NCBI GenBank assembly: GCA_026398575.1 | Contig: JAPLSP010000140.1 | Coordinates: forward strand, 1 to 7,315 | DNA from: Candidatus Sumerlaeota bacterium | GTDB lineage: Bacteria; Sumerlaeota; Sumerlaeia; JADFCT01 | Direction: 5' to 3' | DNA: 7,315 bases | Shown here: one piece after another, positions 1-4,957 of the stretch | How positions within the stretch are numbered: position 1 is the first letter of the stretch | Layout: each line of letters opens with the position of its first letter | Notes under the pieces: model-generated | Told to the model about the DNA's origin: nothing | The model's database searches: none | Seen by the model: only the letters and a program-made list of their open reading frames with translations | Translations under genes and position numbers: made by a program

Positions 1-56
1 ATGAGGCTTGGCGCCTGGCCATAAGTTGGGATGCGCCCGTATCGGGAGGTTTATGA
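1..56 (+). CDS. possible C-terminal tail of an upstream gene (product unknown)
   Basis: The third frame is open from the window edge to a TGA at 54-56 and encodes about 17 residues (EAWRLAISWDAPVSGGL). The TGA overlaps an ATG at 53-55 as ATGA, the same junction found at 2472, 2903 and 4266 in this gene run, and GGGAGG lies just upstream at 44-49. This arrangement suggests the end of a preceding gene of the same operon. An assembly ATPase (GspE/PilB/PilT type) would be the usual neighbour of a GspF gene, but 17 residues cannot show that. Chance openness over so short a stretch is a real alternative. Confidence 0.3.
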   Translation, partial: EAWRLAISWDAPVSGGL

Positions 57-1449
57 AATTTTAGTTGCGCGCTTCGGCCTTATGGAAGACGATATCAGGT
101 GTTCGCATTGCAAATGGGGAGATGATGATTGGATTATCAGCCGTGTCGCAACTCGCTTTGCGCGGCAGGATGAAGGGGATTTAGCGCAAGGGGATGGATT
201 TTTTACCGGCATGATCTGCCTCAAGATGAATCCAACGGAAAAAAAGCCGTCTATATGGGAGCGGGACCCGTTTGCGTTCCTGGGGCCTCACATGGGATGT
301 GGCGGGTGCGCACTCGTTTGGCTCCTTGCCTTCTTTGTCTGGCCTCCGTTCGTGCTCTTTTCGCTGCTGTTGCTCGCCTTTCCTGGTTCGCGGCGGCGCG
401 CCAAGCTGATATTGTTTTCCGAACTCTCCAAGACTCTGGCTCATCGCACGCCACTGCCCATCGCGCTCGATTTATGCATCCGGGCTTTTCGCACGCCCTC
501 GCCCTTGCGCACGTTCCCGGAAACGCTCTTTCTCTATCCGCTGGCCACGCGCTTCTTCCTCACGAACTACCTGGTCGCCCGCAAGGCTTGGCGGATGAAA
601 AAATATGTGGAACTCGGAATGCCTTTGTCCGAGGCGATGGAGAGGTGCGGCGGATTCAACCCTCAGGAAGTCGCCATTGTCCGCGCGGGAGAGGAATGGT
701 CGCTTTTGCCCGAGGCGCTTCAACGTCTTGTGAAATATCAGACAACGGACCAGCGCCTGGCGTCGCTCTGGAAGTATATGCTTTATCCTTTCTGGCTCGC
801 CATCATTGCCGGTGTCATTAGCTTGTTTATCCTTACTTATATTCTTCCCAAATTTGAGGATATGTTTGCCCAGCTAGGCGCTACCTCCCTTCCGCCGCTT
901 ACCGAATTCCTTGTCAAGTTCAGCTATGCGCTCTTGCACGAGCTTCATATATTCCTGATTGCAGTGATTATTCTGGCGCTGATCCTATACCGGACGGGCC
1001 TCGCCTGGCTCCCCATCATCCGGCGCTGGGCGCGCGCGGACCGCGAAGCGCGCTGGCTGGCGGCGCTGTCGCTGGCGCTCGATGCGGGCGTCAAGCCGGC
1101 CCAAGCCGTTCAAAGCGCCGGCGAGATCAGCGGCGGCGCCGTCGAAAAGCGCGCCTGCGATGCGGCGGCGATGATCGAACAGGGTCATGGCGTGGGAGAA
1201 GCGTGCGAGGCCTGCTCGGTGCTGTCGTCAGGGATGAATCATCAGCTGCAATTGCTCGATGGCCGGGAGCGATATGTGGAAGGTTTGCGGGCGATTGCCA
1301 ATGACGCCGAGACGGACGCGCAAAGCGCCTATCAGCGCGCCTGCGCCGTCATGGAGATCGCCAGTCATTTGTGTGTGGCGCTCGTCATCGGCCTTTTGGT
1401 GATCGCCATGTATCTGCCTTTGTTTGAAATCGGGAAGCACGTTGTCTAG
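31..1449 (+). CDS. GspF/PilC-family type II secretion/type IV pilus inner-membrane platform protein (first copy)
   Basis: This is a polytopic inner-membrane platform protein of a type II secretion or type IV pilus machine, the part that couples the cytoplasmic ATPase to pilin assembly. Two T2SF domains are visible, at about residues 127-275 and 340-468. The first shows LFSELSKTLAHRTPLPIAL, the glycine-glutamate of IVRAGEEWSLLPEAL at about 217-230, and YILPKFEDMFAQLGA at 270-284. Hydrophobic helices fall near 252-273, 303-320 and 443-462, and the protein ends YLPLFEIGKHVV. The second domain is divergent and lacks a clear GE motif. It is longer (472 aa) than the roughly 400 typical of GspF. The first ~90 residues are not recognisable; they contain a CSHC pair at 24-27, followed by an extra hydrophobic stretch at 92-117. 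ATG 31 is the first start after an in-frame TAA at 22-24 but has only a weak ribosome site. ATG 53 (another frame) or internal ATGs at 82, 211 and 226 are alternatives. Family call is firm; N-terminus is not. Confidence 0.85.
   Translation: MRPYREVYEILVARFGLMEDDIRCSHCKWGDDDWIISRVATRFARQDEGDLAQGDGFFTGMICLKMNPTEKKPSIWERDPFAFLGPHMGCGGCALVWLLAFFVWPPFVLFSLLLLAFPGSRRRAKLILFSELSKTLAHRTPLPIALDLCIRAFRTPSPLRTFPETLFLYPLATRFFLTNYLVARKAWRMKKYVELGMPLSEAMERCGGFNPQEVAIVRAGEEWSLLPEALQRLVKYQTTDQRLASLWKYMLYPFWLAIIAGVISLFILTYILPKFEDMFAQLGATSLPPLTEFLVKFSYALLHELHIFLIAVIILALILYRTGLAWLPIIRRWARADREARWLAALSLALDAGVKPAQAVQSAGEISGGAVEKRACDAAAMIEQGHGVGEACEACSVLSSGMNHQLQLLDGRERYVEGLRAIANDAETDAQSAYQRACAVMEIASHLCVALVIGLLVIAMYLPLFEIGKHVV
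44..49 (+). promoter_or_regulatory. Shine-Dalgarno-like GGGAGG ahead of ATG 53
   Basis: GGGAGG ends three bases before an ATG at 53-55 that overlaps the TGA at 54-56. The spacing is short. From this ATG the frame reads only M-K-F before a TAG at 62-64, so the site does not lead into an intact gene as sequenced. It matters because it looks more like the natural start of the first GspF gene than ATG 31 does. Confidence 0.35.
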
Positions 1450-1452
1450 GAG
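1448..1452 (+). promoter_or_regulatory. Shine-Dalgarno AGGAG for the second GspF gene
   Basis: AGGAG overlaps the TAG stop of the upstream gene (TAGGAG, 1447-1452) and lies nine bases before ATG 1462. The stop-overlapping site fixes the start of the second GspF gene and suggests translational coupling between the two. Confidence 0.7.
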
Positions 1453-1461
1453 TACCGGAAC

Positions 1462-2475
1462 ATGACCCATGACGAGATGCAAAAACTGATCCGGGACTTG
1501 TCCAGTTTCACGCGGGCGGGCGTTCCGGCGCCGCACGGATTGCGGCATCTGGCGGCGCAGATGAACCAGCCGCGGATGCGCGGGATGTATGAGGGATTGG
1601 CCGCCGCCCTGGAACGCGGCCTGCCGCTGTCGCAAGCCCTCGCGCAGGCCGTTCCCCCGCCGCCGCCCGAGCTCATCGCGGCGATCCAGTGCGGCGAGGT
1701 CTCGGGCGACATGAGCGCCGTGCTGAAATTCATCCTCGAGCATTCGCAGCGCATCAAGCGGCATCACTCCGCCATGCTCACCGCCCTTTTCTATCCCGCC
1801 GTGGTGGCGATCGTCGCCTCCTTGATCTTATTGTTCTTCCTTGTCTACCTCGTTCCGAGATTCGAAGACATGTACGCGCAATTGGGCGCGGATCGGCTCC
1901 CCGGCCCCACGGAATTGTTGGTAAAGCTTTCGTACAATGGGACGGCTTCATTTGTGCTGGTGGGCATCATCGTCGCCATCGTCGCCGGTCTGGCGATGGC
2001 TTCGCGGCGCGGAACGGCGCCGGTGATCATGAAGGCGCTGGACCTTTTTGTTCCGCTCGTGTCCATGAGCGACGGCGCGATCCTGGCGCGCTTCCTCGGC
2101 CTGATGCTCGTTCGCGGAACTCCATTGCCGGCGTCGTTGCGGGCGGCCAGCCTGGCGGTCTGGCTCAATCGAACGCGGTATAACCTGCTCATCATCGCGG
2201 ATGAAGTGGAAAAAGGCGCCGCCGCAGGTCCGCAGATGGCGCTGGTGTTTCCGCCCACGGCCGCCTACCTGTTCCAACAGGCCGAAGAACGCGGCGAAAC
2301 GCTGCAAGTCTGCCAGGGAATCGCGGATTATTGCGAAGAACATTTCGAGCTGCTCAGCGAACGCATGTCGCGCCTGATCGAGCCTGTGATCATCATCTTA
2401 TTGGGCTTGATCGTCGGTGGCATCGTCATCTCATTGTATCTCCCACTCTTTGAAATAGGGTCGCATATCAGATGA
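1462..2475 (+). CDS. GspF/PilC-family platform protein (second copy)
   Basis: This is a second inner-membrane platform protein of the T2SS/T4P GspF-PilC family, 337 aa. It begins almost directly with the first T2SF domain (LIRDLSSFTRAGVPAPHGL, residues 9-27) and lacks the N-terminal part of a standard ~400-aa GspF. The GE motif reads IQCGEVSGDMSAVL at 75-88. A membrane helix at about 111-131 is followed by VPRFEDMYAQLGADRLPGPT. A second helix lies at 163-180. The second T2SF domain runs from about 206 (ILARFLGLMLVRGTPLPASL), with AEERGE at 274-279, and the last helix at 307-328 leads into YLPLFEIGSHIR. That ending closely matches the first copy (YLPLFEIG), so the pair probably arose by duplication. 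The start is supported by AGGAG nine bases upstream. Its stop overlaps the next gene's ATG as ATGA. The two proteins might form a heteromeric platform; this is inference. Confidence 0.93.
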   Translation: MTHDEMQKLIRDLSSFTRAGVPAPHGLRHLAAQMNQPRMRGMYEGLAAALERGLPLSQALAQAVPPPPPELIAAIQCGEVSGDMSAVLKFILEHSQRIKRHHSAMLTALFYPAVVAIVASLILLFFLVYLVPRFEDMYAQLGADRLPGPTELLVKLSYNGTASFVLVGIIVAIVAGLAMASRRGTAPVIMKALDLFVPLVSMSDGAILARFLGLMLVRGTPLPASLRAASLAVWLNRTRYNLLIIADEVEKGAAAGPQMALVFPPTAAYLFQQAEERGETLQVCQGIADYCEEHFELLSERMSRLIEPVIIILLGLIVGGIVISLYLPLFEIGSHIR

Positions 2476-2906
2476 AATTCGGTTTCTTTCAGAGGTTTTT
2501 GGCAAGACGTTACGCCGCCCGCCGTCGCGGTATGACGCTGATAGAAACGCTGATCTACGTCGCCGTATTGACGATGACGGTGGTTGCCACCTTGCGCGTG
2601 ATTGGCGACTCGCGCGTGATGCGGGCCAACGCGCGGGATCGCGCCATCATGACGCTGATCGCGCATGACGAACTCGAACGCTGGCGCGCAACGCCGGTAT
2701 CACAGCTGACTGAGGGAACAATGCCGGCGCAAGATAACCCCCAGCCCGCCGGAGATAAAACTTGGCCAGCCGGAACATCCGCGACAGTATCGCTCAAGAA
2801 AATGGAAGGCGAGTCGTGGGAGATAGATGTGCGCGTTCAGCGCGAAGGCCCGGAAGGAAAGCCAGACGTCCGCCTCACAACAATCCGCCCAGGAGAGACG
2901 CCATGA
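2472..2906 (+). CDS. GspI/PilV-like prepilin (minor pseudopilin)
   Basis: A 144-aa protein with a class III (type IV) prepilin signal: a basic leader of 20 residues ending RRRG, then MTLIETLIYVAVL with the conserved Glu at +5 (residue 25). Prepilin peptidase would cut between G20 and M21, leaving a mature protein of 124 residues. The first mature residue is Met rather than the usual Phe, which the family tolerates. After the helix, LIAHDELERWRATPVS (62-77) resembles GspI/PilV proteins, where a helix carrying a Leu-Glu-rich segment follows the membrane anchor. The C-terminal domain is a small, probably beta-rich globule (SWEIDVRVQREG at 115-126). The start overlaps the GspF stop as ATGA, and the stop overlaps the next start in the same way, so translation is probably coupled. 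Assignment to GspI rather than GspH is inferred from the helix-proximal motif and the gene order. Confidence 0.82.
   Translation: MKFGFFQRFLARRYAARRRGMTLIETLIYVAVLTMTVVATLRVIGDSRVMRANARDRAIMTLIAHDELERWRATPVSQLTEGTMPAQDNPQPAGDKTWPAGTSATVSLKKMEGESWEIDVRVQREGPEGKPDVRLTTIRPGETP
2891..2895 (+). promoter_or_regulatory. Shine-Dalgarno AGGAG for the disrupted GspJ-like gene
   Basis: AGGAG lies seven bases before ATG 2903, which overlaps the upstream TGA as ATGA. This is a strong initiation site, yet the frame it opens runs through the repeat element and stops at 3040. It marks where the GspJ-like gene originally began. Confidence 0.65.
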
Positions 2907-3623
2907 GCCATTGGGAGCGCCACTGGGAGCGCCACTGGGAGCGCCGGCATCTCTGCCGGCGAGTCCACCTCGCGCACAAAAGTGAAAGTCCACACGCCGG
3001 CAGAGATGCCGGCGCTCCCAGTGGCGTTCCCAGTGGCTAAAGCAAAAAAAGCAGCAAGACGCGAGCGATACGCCTTGCGATGTCGCTGCCTGCGTCCGAT
3101 GATTGTCCAGCAGCGACGAAAAGAAACGAAAAGAAACGGCCATCTGGAACAACCCTTCGCCTCCGCCGAATTGGATTTCGAATACGGCAGCGCGATGTTC
3201 TTTTCCCAGATCGTCAATGACGCGCACCGCGCAGTCCGTTTGTCTTTCTGGCCGGCGCCGCAACCGGCGTTGATCTTCGAACTGCAAGGAGGAAACGGCG
3301 CGCGCGTGGGCGCGCGCATAAGTTATTTCGTGGACCAAAGCAAACGGCTCTGGAGGACAACCGGCTCGTTGGAGGAGGCTGAACAGGCCTTGGCGTCGGA
3401 GTTCGCGCCGGGCGCCGCAGGCGGCCCTCGCAAGAACACGGGCGGGAGAATCGGATCGCTCTTGATGGAGAACGTCGAGGAGCTCAGCGCAAAGCAGAAC
3501 GCAGCGACCGGTCGCTGGCGCATTGTTCTGCGCGCGGCTTTCGAGCGATACGAGCGCAGAATCAGCCTCGATCGCCACGCGGACATCGCGCTTGGGAAAG
3601 CCTGGGCGGGGGCGAAGCCATAG
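2903..3623 (+). pseudogene. GspJ-like minor pseudopilin gene with its prepilin N-terminus destroyed by a repeat element
   Basis: The well-placed ATG at 2903 reads MSHWERHWERHWERR, which is repeat sequence, and ends at TAA 3038-3040. The body of a pseudopilin lies in the next frame: from about 3160 it reads FASAELDFEYGSAMFFSQIV, then NDAHRAVRLSFW, SYFVDQSKRLWRTTGSLEEA, GSLLMENVEELSAKQN and GRWRIVLRAAFERYERRISL, ending at TAG 3621-3623. This order (anchor-proximal helix, beta strands, 'W/R' strand, V-E-E-L segment, final basic strand) fits GspJ, as does the position after a GspI-like gene. No frame between 2903 and 3160 contains a Gly-Phe-Thr-Leu-Ile-Glu-type helix. The available upstream sequence is Lys/Arg-rich (AKKAARRERYALRCRCLRP). 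The body could still be translated from GTG 2982 or ATG 3099, but the product would have no signal or membrane anchor. The body shows no internal stop, so the damage may be recent. A functional cytosolic protein is possible but unlikely. Confidence 0.7.
2908..3037 (+). repeat. BIME/MITE-like inverted repeat built from a 12-bp unit and two GC hairpins
   Basis: Three 12-bp copies (CCATTGGGAGCG, then CCACTGGGAGCG twice; 2908-2943) run into a small hairpin, GCCGGCA-TCTC-TGCCGGC (2943-2960). After a 33-base spacer, the reverse complement follows: a hairpin GCCGGCA-GAGA-TGCCGGC (2996-3013) and two inverted 12-bp copies up to 3037. The arms 2919-2961 and 2995-3037 are 43 bases each and differ at a single position. 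The spacer contains a direct GTCCAC repeat. The plan resembles paired REP sequences (BIME) or a non-coding mobile palindrome. It sits immediately behind the start codon of the GspJ-like gene. No transposase is present, so movement would have to be driven from elsewhere. Confidence 0.9.
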
Positions 3624-3624
3624 C

Positions 3625-3736
3625 GATTGCGGATTGCGGATTATGAATTGCGAATTGCAGATTATGGATTGCAGATTATGAATTACGGATTATGGATTAC
3701 GGATTATGAGTTGCAGATTGCGAATGATGAATTGCG
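3625..3736 (+). repeat. 7-bp tandem array, 16 units (consensus about RATTRYR)
   Basis: Sixteen consecutive heptamers can be laid out without a gap: GATTGCG, GATTGCG, GATTATG, AATTGCG, AATTGCA, GATTATG, GATTGCA and so on to AATTGCG at 3730-3736. The units vary mainly between GC and AT at positions 5-6 and in the first and last purine. The array begins directly after the TAG of the GspJ-like gene and runs into the first codons of the next gene. Three heptamers make 21 bases, so any reading frame shows a 7-residue period (for example RIADYEL, RIADYGL). Heptameric interspersed short tandem repeats are known in some cyanobacteria (STRR elements) and similar AT-containing heptads recur in other phyla; relation to those is not established here. 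Confidence 0.93.
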
Positions 3737-4269
3737 GGTTTGGAGTCGCGGGAAGACGGCGGTTCCGCGCGTGCGGTTTTGGATTGGTGGCGATGATGGG
3801 TTTGATTGCCCTATGCGCGATTGGGTGCGCCGCGTTGCTGATGCGATCCATGGATATCTATCACGCCTCGGCCATGGGCCAGTGGAGATTGCAAGCGCAG
3901 GCGGCGGCGGAAGGCGCAGCCGTGCTGTGCCGGCAAGCGCCGGAGAAAAAGCGCGATGAAATCAAAATCGGCGATTGCGTGGTAAGGTTCAAGCAGGCGC
4001 AGAGCACACAGGACAAGGCTGCTGAGACACAGGACAAAGAGAAAACAGATGTGGCGCCGACTGGAACACAGGCTGGGACACAGGTTGGAACACGGGCTGG
4101 GACACAGGGTGGAACACTGGCTGGGAAGCCTGTGGCACATTCGATTATTCTGGAGGTTGAAACGCACAGCAAAGCCGATCAGATGGTCTATGCGGCGCGC
4201 TATATCGCCTCATACCGCCGGACGCCGGAAGGCAAATGGACACTGGACCAACTGGAGAAAACACCATGA
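3724..4269 (+). CDS. GspK/PilX-like minor pilin with an in-frame repeat insertion
   Basis: With ATG 3724 the product is 181 aa; ATG 3706 and ATG 3727 are equally readable and all three lie in or at the edge of the heptamer array, so the start is uncertain and no Shine-Dalgarno is visible. A basic leader (GRRRFRAC) precedes a prepilin-like G-F junction and a hydrophobic helix (GLVAMMGLIALCAIGCAALL, about residues 20-39 from 3724). There is no Glu at +5, which is acceptable for GspK/PilX-type tip pilins. The following MGQWRLQAQAAAEGAAVLC matches the QA-rich, A-E-(A)-G segment typical of that group. The remainder is short for GspK (about 300 aa) and nearer PilX. Two short strands, GDCVVRF and HSIILEVET, are separated by a low-complexity linker: two TQDK copies, then a Gly-Thr-Gln repeat encoded by a 12-bp array. 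The end RRTPEGKWTLDQLEK looks like a final strand. The stop overlaps the next ATG as ATGA. The membrane helix and context support a pilin-like role; the subtype is tentative. Confidence 0.68.
   Translation: MMNCGFGVAGRRRFRACGFGLVAMMGLIALCAIGCAALLMRSMDIYHASAMGQWRLQAQAAAEGAAVLCRQAPEKKRDEIKIGDCVVRFKQAQSTQDKAAETQDKEKTDVAPTGTQAGTQVGTRAGTQGGTLAGKPVAHSIILEVETHSKADQMVYAARYIASYRRTPEGKWTLDQLEKTP
4061..4126 (+). repeat. 12-bp tandem array inside the GspK/PilX-like gene
   Basis: Five 12-bp units are clear: CTGGAACACAGG, CTGGGACACAGG, TTGGAACACGGG, CTGGGACACAGG and GTGGAACACTGG, followed by half a sixth (CTGGGA). Units alternate GGAAC and GGGAC at their centre, giving a 24-bp higher-order period. Because 12 is a multiple of three, the reading frame is kept and the protein gains a Gly-Thr-Gln-Ala-type repeat. 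The unit differs from the 12-bp unit at 2908. Upstream, CACACAGGACAA-like sequence at about 4007 and 4028 may be decayed relatives. Confidence 0.9.
4254..4257 (+). promoter_or_regulatory. Shine-Dalgarno GGAG for the GspG-like pilin
   Basis: GGAG lies eight bases before ATG 4266, which overlaps the preceding TGA as ATGA. It decides for ATG 4266 over the in-frame ATG at 4236, which would place ten extra residues before the leader and has no such site. Confidence 0.6.
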
Positions 4270-4853
4270 CCAGGCGCCTGCCGGAGAGTTCATCTTTTAC
4301 ATTGATCGAGCTATTGATCGTGATCTCGATTATTTCTATCCTGGCCCTGATCGCGATTCCGAATTTCCTCGAAGCGCAAACCCGCAGCAAGGTATCGCGC
4401 GCCCAAAGCGATATGGCGGACCTGGCAGCCGCGCTGCGCGTTTATTGCGCCGACTACAACGCCTATCCGCCCAACCGTCCGGAACTCCGCGCCTTCTTTG
4501 TGGATTGCGCGAATGGCGTTACGCCGCCTTCCTCCACGGTTGTTGCGCATTCAGGATTTGATCTGGTTCTTCTGACGACGCCGGTGGCTTATCACAGCGG
4601 CGTCATGCCGCTCGATCCCTTTTCCAGAAATTATGTTTCAGACCATAAATCCCTTCCATTTTTCTACGTCAACATTCTGGATATCACAACTGACACCGTA
4701 TCCGCCACTGGCGCTTATCGCCGCTTTATTCTGGGCAGTCCAGGACCGGATCTCGTCATATCTGCCCCCCATCCAGTTCGCGGCCCCTTCATTCCCTACG
4801 ACCCATCGAACGGCACAATTTCAGAGGGAGACATTTATCGTTTTGGCTGGTAG
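4266..4853 (+). CDS. GspG/PilE-like pilin (candidate major pseudopilin)
   Basis: A 195-aa prepilin. The hydrophobic N-terminal segment FTLIELLIVISIISILALIA starts at residue 11 with the conserved Glu at +5 (E15), followed by IPNFLEAQTRSKVSRAQSDM, a hallmark of GspG-like pilins in PVC and related phyla. ADLAAALRVYCADYNAYPPN (51-70) continues the alpha helix and gives the usual 'Y..D.N.YP' turn. MPLDPFSRNY (114-123) corresponds to the 'DPW/F G..Y' strand of GspG and GSPGPD (157-162) to the C-terminal S-x-G-x-D loop, which in GspG lies near the calcium site. The residue before the cleavage point is Ser (ESSS|FTLIE) instead of the almost invariant Gly, so processing by prepilin peptidase is uncertain. 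It is the last gene of the plus-strand run, coupled to its upstream neighbour by an ATGA overlap. In T2SS the major pseudopilin forms the periplasmic filament; here that role is inferred from family likeness. Confidence 0.9.
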   Translation: MTRRLPESSSFTLIELLIVISIISILALIAIPNFLEAQTRSKVSRAQSDMADLAAALRVYCADYNAYPPNRPELRAFFVDCANGVTPPSSTVVAHSGFDLVLLTTPVAYHSGVMPLDPFSRNYVSDHKSLPFFYVNILDITTDTVSATGAYRRFILGSPGPDLVISAPHPVRGPFIPYDPSNGTISEGDIYRFGW

Positions 4854-4886
4854 CGCTCCATCATCCTTATAATGCCAAGGCAGGAA

Positions 4887-4950
4887 GTCCGTGTCCGTCC
4901 GTGTCCGTCCGTGCCAGTCCGTGCCAGTCCGTGTTCGTCCGTGTTCGTCC
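4887..4950 (+). repeat. 10-bp tandem array between convergent genes
   Basis: After a leading GTCC (4887-4890), six 10-bp units follow: GTGTCCGTCC twice, GTGCCAGTCC twice and GTGTTCGTCC twice. The core GTG-NNN-GTCC is constant and the three variable bases change in pairs (AABBCC). The array fills most of the 104-base gap between the GspG-like stop (4853) and the nnr stop (4958). No hairpin followed by a T-run is seen in this gap, so no intrinsic terminator is apparent. Read in the plus direction the array is C-rich and A-poor. Confidence 0.93.
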
Positions 4951-4957
4951 ACCGCGC

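Noticed and set aside
255..821. A 188-codon alternative plus frame over the first GspF gene
   Set aside because: It overlaps the T2SF domain in another frame and shows no family motif.
2919..3037. The large palindrome as an intrinsic terminator
   Set aside because: The stem has a 33-base loop and no T-run follows. It lies at the 5' edge of a gene inside the run, so REP-like or mobile origin fits better.
2762..3040. A 92-codon plus frame containing the WERHWERHWERR motif
   Set aside because: The second half is the 12-bp repeat read as protein and the first half is an alternative frame of the GspI-like gene. Only the ATG at 2903 within it is meaningful, as the old start of the disrupted gene.
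2700..3578. A 292-codon minus-strand open frame across the pilin genes
   Set aside because: It is antisense to the GspI-like gene and the GspJ-like body and reads through the inverted repeat. It has no recognisable domain and no ribosome site.
3627..3959. A 110-codon frame starting in the heptamer array (RIADYEL repeats)
   Set aside because: The 7-residue period is simply 21 bases of a 7-bp repeat read in triplets; the remainder is out of frame with the pilin-like helix.
4300..4365. Recurrent GATC/ATTGATCG-like pattern
   Set aside because: It follows from the Ile/Leu/Val-rich codons of the pilin helix and not from a regulatory motif array.
3625..4950. The repeat arrays as a CRISPR
   Set aside because: Units are 7, 10 or 12 bases, contiguous and without unique spacers. 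No cas-like gene is present.
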